From Saccharopolyspora endophytica (GTDB lineage Bacteria > Actinomycetota > Actinomycetes > Mycobacteriales > Pseudonocardiaceae): DNA of 64,000 nt. Both the position numbers and the translations under genes were made by a program. Every line of letters begins with the position of its first letter. Position 1 is the first letter of the stretch. Location: contig NZ_JAGPXE010000003.1 of assembly GCF_018070075.1 (NCBI RefSeq), forward strand, positions 372,001-436,000. The letters run 5' to 3'. The notes beneath the pieces are model-generated. The model saw only the letters and a program-made list of their open reading frames with translations. It was not told the DNA's origin and searched no databases. Below are positions 27,631 through 35,949 of this stretch, in pieces.

Positions 27631-29370
27631 ATGCGCGTGGTGGCCACGGCCGGGCACGTCGACCACGGCAAGTCCACGCTGATCCGGCGGCTCACCGGCA
27701 TGGAACCCGACCGGTGGGCGGAGGAACGCCGCCGGGGCCTGACGCTCGACCTCGGCTTCGCCTGGACGGAGCTGGCCGACGGCTGCTCGGTGGCGTTCGT
27801 CGACGTGCCGGGTCACGAGCGGTTCGTGCCGAACATGCTCGCCGGGGTCGGCCCGGTGCCCGCGGTGCTGTTCGTGGTCGCCGCCGACGAGGGCTGGATG
27901 CCGCAGTCCGACGAGCATCTCGACGCGCTGCACGCCCTGGGGGTCTCCGACGGGCTGCTGGTCATCACCCGCAGCGACCTCGCCGACCCCCGCCCCGCCC
28001 TGGAGCAGGCCCGGCGCCGGCTGCGCGGGACGAGCCTGGAGGAGATCCCCCCGGTTCTGGTCAGCGGCCGCACCGGAGCCGGTTTCGACGACCTCGCCGA
28101 GGCCCTGGACGCGATGCTGCACCGGCTTCCTCCCGCCGACGCCGACGCCGACGTGCGGCTGTGGATCGACCGCGCCTTCGTCATCCGAGGCGCGGGCACG
28201 GTCGTGACCGGGACGCTGCAGGGCGGCGAAGTGCGCGTCGGCGACCAGCTGGCCATCACCCCGTCCGGGCTGGACGCCCCGGTGCGGGCGCTGCACGCGC
28301 TGGGCTCCGCCGAGGAGTCGATCTCCGCGCCCGCGCGGGTGGCGGTGAACCTGCGCGGAGTGGACCTCGACCAGGTCCGCCGCGGCCACGCCCTGATCAC
28401 CCCGGGCCGCTGGCTGACCACCGACGTCCTCGACGTGCGCCTGCACCCGACGGCGGACGTGCCGCGAGACCTGGTGCTGCACATCGGTTCCGCGGCCGTG
28501 CCCGCGCGGGTCCGCCCGCTGGGCACCGACACCGCCAGGCTGACGTTGCGGGAGGCGCTGCCGCTGCGGATCGGTGATCGCGCGCTGCTGCGCGACCCCG
28601 GCGGGCACCGGGTGCGCGGCGGGGTCACCGTCCTGGACGTCCGGCCTCCCCCGTTGCGCCGCCGAGGCGCGGCCCGGCTGCGCGCCGACGTCCTCAACGA
28701 CATGGACGGTTCCCCGGACTGGGCCGACGAGCTGCGACGACGCGGCATCGCGCGGGCCGAAGACCTCGCCGCGATGGGCGCCGCCCCGCCGAGCGCGGGT
28801 CCGTGGCTGATGTCCGAGCGGCACCGGTCCGAGCTCGCCGCGAGGCTGCGCGAGGTGTTCGCCGAGCACCGGCGAGCGCACCCGCTGCACGAGGGCATGC
28901 CCTCCGGCGCGGGCACCCGCGCGCTGGACCTCCCGGACCCGGCGCTGCTGCCCGGCATCGCCGCCGAAGCGGGCCTGCACCTGGCTGCCGGCCGGATCAC
29001 CGACGGCACCACGGCCCTGCCCGACCGGGTCGCGCGCGCCGTGGAAGCGGTCCGCAGCGGGCTGCGGGAGCACCCGTTCCGCGCGCCCACCGCCGAGGAG
29101 CTGGCCGAACTCGGCATCGGTGATCGCGAGCTCGCCGCCGCCGAGCGCACCGGCGTGCTGCTGCGGCTGGGCCCGGGACTGGCGCTGCTGCCCGACGCCG
29201 AGCGCACGGCGCTGCCCCGGCTGGCGGAACTGTCCGAGCCCTTCACCCTCAGCGAGGCCAAGCGGGCGCTGGACACCACGCGCCGCGTCGCGGTTCCCTT
29301 GCTGGAGATGCTCGCTCGCCGCGGCCGCACACGCAGGCTCCCGGACGGCACCCACCGCCTGGTGCGCTGA
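27631..29370 (+). CDS. selB: Selenocysteine-specific elongation factor
   Basis: A 579-residue GTPase that brings Sec-tRNA to UGA codons by binding SECIS hairpins. The G1 motif is GHVDHGKST (residues 8-16), G3 is DVPGHE near 58-63, and the G4 position reads TRSDL. Beta-barrel domains follow, then about 250 C-terminal residues of winged helices that recognise the SECIS. ATG 27631 has AGGAG five bases upstream; an in-frame GTG at 27625 overlaps that site. Operon with selA. Confidence 0.94.
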   Translation: MRVVATAGHVDHGKSTLIRRLTGMEPDRWAEERRRGLTLDLGFAWTELADGCSVAFVDVPGHERFVPNMLAGVGPVPAVLFVVAADEGWMPQSDEHLDALHALGVSDGLLVITRSDLADPRPALEQARRRLRGTSLEEIPPVLVSGRTGAGFDDLAEALDAMLHRLPPADADADVRLWIDRAFVIRGAGTVVTGTLQGGEVRVGDQLAITPSGLDAPVRALHALGSAEESISAPARVAVNLRGVDLDQVRRGHALITPGRWLTTDVLDVRLHPTADVPRDLVLHIGSAAVPARVRPLGTDTARLTLREALPLRIGDRALLRDPGGHRVRGGVTVLDVRPPPLRRRGAARLRADVLNDMDGSPDWADELRRRGIARAEDLAAMGAAPPSAGPWLMSERHRSELAARLREVFAEHRRAHPLHEGMPSGAGTRALDLPDPALLPGIAAEAGLHLAAGRITDGTTALPDRVARAVEAVRSGLREHPFRAPTAEELAELGIGDRELAAAERTGVLLRLGPGLALLPDAERTALPRLAELSEPFTLSEAKRALDTTRRVAVPLLEMLARRGRTRRLPDGTHRLVR

Positions 29371-29434
29371 GCGCTGCGATCTTGCGGCCGCCACCGCATC
29401 GTGGGAGCAGGCGCCGGGCGATGGGAGGCACACC

Positions 29435-30373
29435 ATGCCGCGCAAGATCTGGACCGGGTCGATCAACTTCGGCCTGGTGACCATTCCGGTCGGGCTGTAC
29501 GCGGCGACCGAGGACCACACGATCCAGTTCCACCAGTACCAGCGCGGGACCACCGACCGGATCCGCTACAAGCGGGTCAACGAGACCACCGGCGACGAGG
29601 TCGGCTACAACGACATCGTCAAGGGGCGCGAGCACGGCGACGGGATCATCACCGTCGAGCAGTCCGAACTCGACGAGATCGCGCCGGGGCGTTCGCGCAC
29701 CATCGACATCAGCACGTTCGTCGACCTCGGCGAGATCGACCCGGTGCACTTCCAGAAGACCTACTGGCTGGCACCCAACTCCAAGGAGCACTACCGGCCG
29801 TACAACCTGCTGCGGAGCGCGATGGAGCAGACCGGGCAAGCCGGGATCGCCACGTTCGTGCTGCGCGGCAAGCAGTACCTCACGGCGGTGCGCGCGGACT
29901 CCGACGTGCTGGCGCTGAACACGCTGTACTTCGCCGACGAGATCCGCGACCCGGCCGATCTGGTCGGTGACCAGCCCGAGCAGTCCAAGCCCACGGACAA
30001 GGAACTCCAGATGGCCACCACGATCATCGAGTCGATGAGCGGCGAGTGGCAGCCCGAGGAGTACTCCGACACCTACACCGAACGCGTCGAGGAGCTGCTG
30101 GCCGAGAAGGCGCGCGGCGGCGAGGTGCAGGCGGCCGAGGCGCCGCCGCAGCCCACCGACGTCATCGACCTCACCGAGGCGTTGCGCCGCAGCGTCGACG
30201 AGGCCCGCAAGGGCCGCAAGCCCGCTCCGTCCGAGGACCTCTCGGAGCTCACCAAGGCCGAGCTCGACGACCGCGCCAAGCAGCTGGGCATCAAGGGCCG
30301 GTCGAAGATGAAGCGCGCCGAGCTCGAGCAGGCCGTCTCCGAAGCCGGGCAGGGGTCCCGCAGGGCGTCCTGA
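29435..30373 (+). CDS. ku: Ku DNA end-binding protein (NHEJ)
   Basis: A 312-residue bacterial Ku. It begins with the family hallmark MPRKIWTGSINFGLVTIPV and keeps the DNA-ring core (about 1-250). The C-terminus has an SAP-like segment, LTKAELDDRAKQLGIKG, then a basic tail. Ku binds broken DNA ends and recruits LigD. No ligD is within the window. ATG 29435 is preceded by GGGAGG. Confidence 0.96.
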   Translation: MPRKIWTGSINFGLVTIPVGLYAATEDHTIQFHQYQRGTTDRIRYKRVNETTGDEVGYNDIVKGREHGDGIITVEQSELDEIAPGRSRTIDISTFVDLGEIDPVHFQKTYWLAPNSKEHYRPYNLLRSAMEQTGQAGIATFVLRGKQYLTAVRADSDVLALNTLYFADEIRDPADLVGDQPEQSKPTDKELQMATTIIESMSGEWQPEEYSDTYTERVEELLAEKARGGEVQAAEAPPQPTDVIDLTEALRRSVDEARKGRKPAPSEDLSELTKAELDDRAKQLGIKGRSKMKRAELEQAVSEAGQGSRRAS

Positions 30374-30394
30374 CCACCACCCCACCCGTGGTGG
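30374..30394 (+). terminator. Hairpin after ku
   Basis: CCACCAC and GTGGTGG form a 7-bp stem around a seven-base loop directly after the ku stop codon. There is no T run, so it is a moderate candidate. Confidence 0.5.
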
Positions 30395-30663
30395 CGGGTG
30401 CAACGCCGCAGGTCGTGGGTGCGGACGAAAAAGATCCGCGATCTTGCGTCATGGCCCGCCCCCGGGTCGGTCCCGATCACGTGGGCAGCCTGGTTCTCCG
30501 CCCACGGGCGCGCGGGACGCAGAGGGGATTCCGCGTGTGAAAAGCCGCCGGGCGCACCTGCTGTGGATGCGGGTCGTGCCCGGCGGTCCCCGCACGTGAC
30601 GGGGTTCACCGAGCAGCGCTACCGACGGCACCGGGCCGGGCGCGGTGTGCTGAGATTCAGCGC

Positions 30664-31644
30664 ATGGACGCGGGTGCCTGGTCGGCGGTGGGAGCACGCC
30701 GTGAACTCGACTCCGCCGGCGTACCGCCCGCCCTGCACGCCGCCTACCTGCGCTCGCGGGCTCTCAACGCCGAGCACGGGCGCACCTACTTCCTCGCGAC
30801 CCGCCTGCTGCCGCCGGATCGGCGGCCCGCGGTGCACGCGCTCTACGGCTTCGCGCGCTGGGTCGACGACATCGTCGACGAGCTGGGCGAGGACTCCCCC
30901 GCGCTGCGGGCCGAACGGCTCGACCGGCTCGAGGAGCGGCTGCGCCTGGCGCTGAAGTCGGGGACCAGCGACCACCCGGTGCTGGCCGCGCTGGTCGACA
31001 CCGTGGAGCGCCACCAGGTCGATCCGGTGCTGTTCGAGGACTTCCTGGCCTCGATGCGGATGGACCTCACCGTCACCTCCTACCCCACCCGCACCGACCT
31101 GGAGCGCTACATCCACGGCTCGGCCGCGGTCATCGGCTTGCAGCTGCTGCCGGTGCTGGGCACGGTCGGGCCGCCGGCCGAGGCGCGCGAGGCCGCCGCC
31201 GCGCTCGGCGTGGCGTTCCAGCTGACGAACTTCCTGCGCGACGTCGGCGAGGACCTGGACCGGGGCCGCGTCTACCTGCCCGCCGACGAGCTGGCGGTGT
31301 TCGGCGTGGACCGGGAGCGGCTGCTGCGGTGCCGCGCGCGCGGGCGGGCCGACGGGCCGGTGCGGCGCGCGCTGGCCGACCAGGTGGCGCGGACCCGGGC
31401 GCACTACCGGGCCGCCGAGCCGGGGATCGCGCTGCTGGCCCCGGAGTCGCGCCCGTGCGTGCGCACGGCGGCGGTGCTCTACGGGGAGATCCTCGACCAC
31501 GTGGTCGCCTCCGGCTACGACGTGTTCGCCAGGCGCATCGCCGTGCCCGTCTCGCGCCGGTTGGCCGTGGCCGCGCGCGCGGCCGGTGTGGTGCTGGTCT
31601 CGCGAGCGGTGCGCGGAGGCTTGACCTCGGGTCTTCGCGGGTAG
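30664..31644 (+). CDS. Phytoene/squalene synthase family protein
   Basis: A 326-residue head-to-head prenyl synthase. The first Asp-rich motif is VDDIVDE (D68, D69, D72) and the second is [14 protein letters not shown] around residues 190-203. It would condense two GGPP (phytoene) or two FPP (squalene). No desaturase or other carotenoid or hopanoid gene is beside it, so the product cannot be assigned. The 290-base gap after ku holds hairpins but no gene. Confidence 0.88.
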   Translation: MDAGAWSAVGARRELDSAGVPPALHAAYLRSRALNAEHGRTYFLATRLLPPDRRPAVHALYGFARWVDDIVDELGEDSPALRAERLDRLEERLRLALKSGTSDHPVLAALVDTVERHQVDPVLFEDFLASMRMDLTVTSYPTRTDLERYIHGSAAVIGLQLLPVLGTVGPPAEAREAAAALGVAFQLTNFLRDVGEDLDRGRVYLPADELAVFGVDRERLLRCRARGRADGPVRRALADQVARTRAHYRAAEPGIALLAPESRPCVRTAAVLYGEILDHVVASGYDVFARRIAVPVSRRLAVAARAAGVVLVSRAVRGGLTSGLRG

Positions 31645-31714
31645 TCGAGGGCTGCCCGGCACCAAGGCACCGGGCCGGCTTTCGCCGCCTGCCTGTTCGA
31701 CACCGGGGAGCCCG

Positions 31715-32050
31715 ATGATGAGCGCACGATCCACGAGTTGGCAGGACGTCAGCGCGACCGCCGACATGATCACCGTCGCCGGTCAGCGCTTGCACGAGGG
31801 CACCCGCGCGATCGCGGGCACACCGGCGGAGGCGGCGAGGGCGCGCGATGCGCTGCTGGACCTCAGCGCGGCCAGCGCCCGCCTGGCCCGGCAGCTCGAC
31901 CTGCTCGCGGCCGACAGCGGCGGTGGCGGTACCGAACCGCCCGACGTGCACGTGGCGCTCGACCAGGCCGCCGCCGCGGCCGAAGACCTCGGCAACTGCA
32001 CGCGGGCGGCGGCTCGGGCGATCGAGGACGAGCTGGGCGGCGAGCACTGA
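31715..32050 (+). CDS. Hypothetical 111-residue helical protein
   Basis: Ala-rich, mostly helical protein beginning MMSARSTSWQDVSATADM, with a short Gly-rich break (DSGGGGTEPP) between two predicted helices. No signal peptide or cysteine cluster apart from a single Cys. GGGGAG four bases before the ATG supports translation. Its 3' end faces the subtilase gene, 22 bases away. Function unknown. Confidence 0.6.
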   Translation: MMSARSTSWQDVSATADMITVAGQRLHEGTRAIAGTPAEAARARDALLDLSAASARLARQLDLLAADSGGGGTEPPDVHVALDQAAAAAEDLGNCTRAAARAIEDELGGEH

Positions 32051-32072
32051 CCCGCCGCCCAGCCTCACCTGG

Positions 32073-33230
32073 TCAGGGCGCCTGCACGAGCCCGGCGCCG
32101 ACGTCGGTGGCCGGCAGCGGCAACCGGCGGGCCGACTGGGTCAACCGCGTCCACAGCGCCCGCGCGCGGTCCGGCGACTGCTGCGCGTGCAGCGCGGCGA
32201 TGCCGGAGACGTGCGGGGTGGCCATGCTGGTGCCGCTGAGCTTGCGGTAGCGCTCGGCGCCGGGCCAGCTGGAGTAGACGTCCACGCCGGGCGCGGCCAG
32301 GTCGACCTGCCCGACCTCGTCGACGGTGCCGCACGAGAAGTCGGCGATCTGCATCTGCGAGTCCACCGCTCCCACGGCCATCACCGACGGGCAGTTGGCC
32401 GGGTGGCCGACCGGGGCGATGATGCCCGCCGAGCGCTGGCTCTCGTTGCCGGCCGCGGCGATGATCAGCGTCCCGCGCTCCAGCGCGCGACGCGCGACCC
32501 GCTCGAACGCCTCCGAGTACGGCGCGCCGGGTTCGGTGGCCGAACCCAGCGACATGGACACGATCGAGCAGCCGTTGGAGATCGCCCACTCGACGCCGGA
32601 GAGGATCCCGCTGTCGGTGCCCGATCCGTCGTCGCCGAGGACCTTGCCCGCGTAGATGCTCGCCTCGTGCGCGATGCCGTAGCCGGGTCCGGCCTGCGAG
32701 GTGCGCGGACCGCACGCGGTGCCGATGACGTGGGTGCCGTGGCCGTGGCCGTCGTGGGCGCTCTGGCCCTCGACGAACGCGCCGGTGACGATGTCGCGGC
32801 CGGCGAAGTCGGGGTGCTGCTCGTCCAGGCCGGTGTCGAGCACGGCCACCCGCACTCCGGCTCCGGTCGCCGCGGCGGCGTCGGCGCGCACCGCCTGAAG
32901 TCCCCAGGTGAACTCGCCTTCCGGCGGCGGCGTGGGCTCGCCGATGGCGAAAACTCTGCGCTCGGCCTCGATCCCGGCGATCGGGCCGGTCTCACCCGCC
33001 GCGCGCTGCAGGTTGGCGAACTGCTCCTCGTCGGCGTCGATCAGGGCGATTCCGAGCTGGTGCAGCACGATTCCGCCCGCGGAGCTGAACAGCTCGCCCG
33101 GTGCCGCGCCCGCCGCGTCGGCGGTGTTGGCGCAGTTGATCCCGGTTAAGCGGGTCACCTCTCGGGTGCCGATGATCGTCGAGTCGTCTTCGAGCAGGAC
33201 CAGGTATCGCCCGGTCTGGCTGGAGGTCAT
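32073..33230 (-). CDS. S8 family serine peptidase without signal peptide
   Basis: A 385-residue subtilisin-like protease with catalytic D132 (VAVLDTGLDE), H164 (GHGHGTHVIG) and S335 (SGTSMATPH). The first 110 residues form an Inhibitor-I9-like leader domain. No signal peptide or membrane anchor is visible (it starts MTSSQTGRYLVLLEDD), so it may act inside the cell. It diverges from a universal stress protein gene, with a GACACG-C-CGTGTC palindrome at 33353-33365 between them. Confidence 0.9.
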   Translation of the reverse strand: MTSSQTGRYLVLLEDDSTIIGTREVTRLTGINCANTADAAGAAPGELFSSAGGIVLHQLGIALIDADEEQFANLQRAAGETGPIAGIEAERRVFAIGEPTPPPEGEFTWGLQAVRADAAAATGAGVRVAVLDTGLDEQHPDFAGRDIVTGAFVEGQSAHDGHGHGTHVIGTACGPRTSQAGPGYGIAHEASIYAGKVLGDDGSGTDSGILSGVEWAISNGCSIVSMSLGSATEPGAPYSEAFERVARRALERGTLIIAAAGNESQRSAGIIAPVGHPANCPSVMAVGAVDSQMQIADFSCGTVDEVGQVDLAAPGVDVYSSWPGAERYRKLSGTSMATPHVSGIAALHAQQSPDRARALWTRLTQSARRLPLPATDVGAGLVQAP

Positions 33231-33352
33231 GTCGCTCCTCGTCGGTAGTTGGCGCGGATGCGCCTCATCGGTAACCGACCGAGATCGACGATCACAACGG
33301 ATTCCGGGCCCCTAAACCCGTTCGTGTTACCCGATACGGGGATGGCGGGGTC

Positions 33353-33365
33353 GACACGCCGTGTC
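33353..33365. promoter_or_regulatory. Palindrome in the peptidase/usp divergent region
   Basis: GACACG-C-CGTGTC, a 13-bp palindrome in the 206-base gap between the divergent S8 peptidase and universal stress protein genes. It could control either or both. Confidence 0.35.
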
Positions 33366-33436
33366 AACACCGTCGGACTGGACGCGGATCAGGCTCGCGT
33401 ACTTCCATGGAGGCAGGGCCAACGCGGGAGGTCGTC

Positions 33437-33862
33437 ATGACGGAGCACGGCAGGATCGTCGTCGGCGTGGACGGATCGGAACCCTCGAAGTGCGCGATGC
33501 GCTGGGCGCTCGAACAGGCCAAGCTCACCGGTTCGACGGTGCGCGCGATCAGCGCCTGGGAGTTCCCCGCGTTCTACTCCTGGGAGGGCGGTCCGATGCC
33601 GCCCGACGACTTCGAGGACTCCGCCCGGCAATGCCTGGACGACACCGTCGAGGAGTTCAAGCGGGCCACGCCGGAGGTGACCATCGAGCGCGAGCTCGTG
33701 CACGGCCACGCCGCGCAGGCCCTCATCGACGCCTCCGCCGAGGCCGACCTGCTCGTCGTGGGCAGCAGGGGCCACGGCAGCTTCTACGGCGCTCTGCTGG
33801 GCTCGGTGAGCCAGCGCTCCGCGTTGCACTCGAAGTGCCCGGTGGTCATCGTCCGGCGCTAG
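33437..33862 (+). CDS. Universal stress protein
   Basis: A 141-residue single UspA domain, beginning MTEHGRIVVGVDGSEPSKCA and ending in the ATP-binding G-x2-G-x9-GS pattern (GSRGHGSFYGALLGSVS). Usp proteins bind ATP and act in stress or dormancy. ATG 33437 has GGGAGG five bases upstream. Confidence 0.93.
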   Translation: MTEHGRIVVGVDGSEPSKCAMRWALEQAKLTGSTVRAISAWEFPAFYSWEGGPMPPDDFEDSARQCLDDTVEEFKRATPEVTIERELVHGHAAQALIDASAEADLLVVGSRGHGSFYGALLGSVSQRSALHSKCPVVIVRR

Positions 33863-33926
33863 AGATCGTTTCTGCGGTTGGTTTGCTTGGCGGTGCCAGC
33901 AGCGGAAACCCCCGAAGGGGAAAGCA

Positions 33927-34022
33927 CAGCGCCTTCGCGGACTCCGTGCGCCGCTCCTGATGTATTCCACTTACCCCAGGAGGGGACATCGGCTTCCCGG
34001 CGTACTCGCCACGAAGGCGCTG
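33927..34022. other. Structured intergenic region between convergent genes
   Basis: CAGCGCCTTCG (33927-33937) and CGAAGGCGCTG (34012-34022) are an 11-bp inverted repeat enclosing 74 bases that contain a smaller CCCC-AGGA-GGGG hairpin. Further short hairpins flank it (CCCCCGAAGGGG near 33909, GCACC...GGTGC near 34026). It lies between the 3' ends of usp and iclR. It may be a complex bidirectional terminator or a small RNA. Confidence 0.35.
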
Positions 34023-34094
34023 AAGCACCCGCGGCGGTGCGAGTTGAGTCCCGCACCTGAAACAGCGGTTCCGCCGCAACCCCCGAAAACCTGA

Positions 34095-34856
34095 TCAGCC
34101 GGTGTGGCCCAGGCGCTCTGAGAGGGCTGCGGCACCGTCCCGGACGAGGTCGCGCAGCGCGGCTTCGGTCTCGTCGTTCCAGCGCAGGATCGGGACCGAG
34201 ATGCTCATGGCCGCGACGACCTCACCGCTGGTGTCGCGCACCGGTGCCGCCACGCAGGCCACGGAGTCGTTGGACTCGCAGTACTCGCGGGCCACGCCGT
34301 CCTCGGCGATCTCGTCGAGCTCTTTGCGCAGCGTCTTGCGGTTGGTGATGCTGTGCTCGGTCATCGCGTCGAGCTTGTGGCCGCTGTAGATCTCGTCGAC
34401 GTCGGCGCGCGGCAGCGCGGCCAGCAGGGTCTTGCCCAGCGCCGTGCAGTGCGCGGGGAGCCTGCGGCCGACGGCCGAGACCATCCGGACCGGGTGGCTG
34501 CTGTCCACCTTGGAGACGTAGAGGACGTCGGCGCCGTCGCGCACGCCCACGTGGACGGTCTCCTGGCAGCGCTCGGCGATCTCCTCCGCGACCAGCTGCC
34601 CCTCCCGGGCCAGGTCCAGCCGCTCGGCGTACGCCGACCCCAGCTGGAAGCTGCGCACGCCCAACCGGTACTTGTTGGTGGCGCGCCCGGTGGGCATCAG
34701 ATAGCCGCGCTCGTTGAGCGTGCCGACCAGCTCGTGCACCGTGGTGCGCGGCAGCCCGAGCTGCGCGGTGATCTCCGGGGCGCTGAGTTCGTCGGCTTCC
34801 AGGAACAGTTCGAGGACGTCGAATGCCCGTTCCACGGCCGGTACCGCTCGTGCCAA
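34095..34856 (-). CDS. IclR-family transcriptional regulator
   Basis: A 253-residue regulator: N-terminal winged helix (VERAFDVLELFLEADELSAPEITAQL from about residue 7) and a C-terminal IclR effector domain with RLPAHCTALGKTLLAAL. The TTG at 34856 is chosen because AAGGAG lies eight bases upstream; the longer open frame runs through the operator region. It diverges from the U32-like gene, with two inverted 14-base sites between them. Confidence 0.88.
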   Translation of the reverse strand: MARAVPAVERAFDVLELFLEADELSAPEITAQLGLPRTTVHELVGTLNERGYLMPTGRATNKYRLGVRSFQLGSAYAERLDLAREGQLVAEEIAERCQETVHVGVRDGADVLYVSKVDSSHPVRMVSAVGRRLPAHCTALGKTLLAALPRADVDEIYSGHKLDAMTEHSITNRKTLRKELDEIAEDGVAREYCESNDSVACVAAPVRDTSGEVVAAMSISVPILRWNDETEAALRDLVRDGAAALSERLGHTG

Positions 34857-34897
34857 CGCTGGCGCTCCTTCCGCTTCGAGGCCAACCTCGAGTTGAC

Positions 34898-34911
34898 CGA
34901 TATTTCGAACA
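34898..34911 (-). promoter_or_regulatory. IclR-type operator half, minus-oriented
   Basis: Read on the minus strand: TGTTCGAAATATCG. It matches the plus-oriented site at 34976-34989 (TGTTCGGAATATCG) at 13 of 14 positions. The pair flanks the divergent promoters. Confidence 0.5.
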
Positions 34912-34975
34912 TCGTACCTGATATCGACGGCGTATTGACCTTCGCTTCGTTCCGACCATACGATTTTACGAACGT

Positions 34976-34989
34976 TGTTCGGAATATCG
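34976..34989 (+). promoter_or_regulatory. IclR-type operator half, plus-oriented
   Basis: TGTTCGGAATATCG, inside the palindrome GTTCG-GAATAT-CGAAC, 17 bases before the U32-like gene start. Its inverted partner is at 34898-34911. Confidence 0.5.
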
Positions 34990-35005
34990 AACGGAGATTT
35001 CACAG

Positions 35006-35932
35006 GTGCGCCAGACACGTGACTTCCTGCGATCCCTGGGTCTGCCCACCGACGACACCGCGGCCACCAGCGAGAAGAGATTTCCCGACGGCGCCCAGTA
35101 CCGAGTGGAGATCCCCAGCACCGAAGGTCCCGAGGTGCTCGACGCGGTGCTCGCCGAGGCTGACGCGCGCGGCGTGCTGGTGCACCGGATCTCCCAAGGC
35201 AGCGGCGGCATGCTGCTCACCGACGACGAACTCGCCACCATGGCCTCCACCGCCGCCGGGCGGTCGGTCGAGCTGAGCCTGTTCGCCCGGCCGCTGGCCG
35301 GCTGGGACACCAGCGCGATGGCGGTGTCCTCGGGCGGGGCACCGGTGGCCGCGCAGGCGCGCGGCACCGAGCAGCTGGTGCACGTGCTGGAGGACATCCG
35401 CCGCACGGCCGAGTCCGGCATCCGGAGCGTGCTCGTCACCGACCTGGGCGTGCTCAAGGTCGCCTCCGCGATGCGCGAGGCCGGTGACCTGCCCGCCGAC
35501 CTGCAGTTCAAGATCAGCGTCCAGATGGGGCTGGCGAACCCGGCGTCGGTGCGCATCGCCGAGGACCTGGGCGCCGACACCTACAACGTGCCCACCGATC
35601 TCAGCCTCGGCCAGCTGGCGGCGATCCGGGCCGCCACGGACCTGCCGCTGGACATCTACGTCGAGGCGCCCGACGACATGGGCGGATTCGTCCGGCACTT
35701 CGAGATCGCCGAGATCGTGCGCGTCGCGGCCCCGGTCTACGTGAAGTTCGGGCTGCGCAACGCACCGAACATCTACCCCAGCGGCAGCCACCTCACCCCC
35801 ACCGCCGTCGCGCTGGGCCGCGAACGGGTGCGTCGTGCGCAGCTGGGCCTCGGGCTGCTCGCGCGCTACTCCCCCGACGCGATCGCCTCCACGCTGCCCG
35901 CCGAGGGCCTGGCCGTGCCCGTGTCCGAGTAG
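35006..35932 (+). CDS. U32-peptidase-like TIM-barrel protein
   Basis: A 308-residue protein resembling the actinobacterial 'peptidase U32-like' group, with blocks AVSSGGAPVAAQARGTEQL, KISVQMGLANPASVRIAEDL and VYVKFGLRNAPNIYPSG. The cysteine and metal features of true U32 hydroxylases or proteases are not obvious, so the activity is open. GTG 35006 follows CGGAG at about nine bases. It is divergent from iclR, which probably controls it. Confidence 0.7.
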   Translation: MRQTRDFLRSLGLPTDDTAATSEKRFPDGAQYRVEIPSTEGPEVLDAVLAEADARGVLVHRISQGSGGMLLTDDELATMASTAAGRSVELSLFARPLAGWDTSAMAVSSGGAPVAAQARGTEQLVHVLEDIRRTAESGIRSVLVTDLGVLKVASAMREAGDLPADLQFKISVQMGLANPASVRIAEDLGADTYNVPTDLSLGQLAAIRAATDLPLDIYVEAPDDMGGFVRHFEIAEIVRVAAPVYVKFGLRNAPNIYPSGSHLTPTAVALGRERVRRAQLGLGLLARYSPDAIASTLPAEGLAVPVSE

Positions 35933-35949
35933 CGACCTATCGTCGGCGC

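Noticed and set aside
33301-33436. A DosR-type box upstream of the universal stress protein
   Set aside because: A GGGCCCCTAAACCC stretch is present, but it departs too much from the palindromic DosR consensus to claim.
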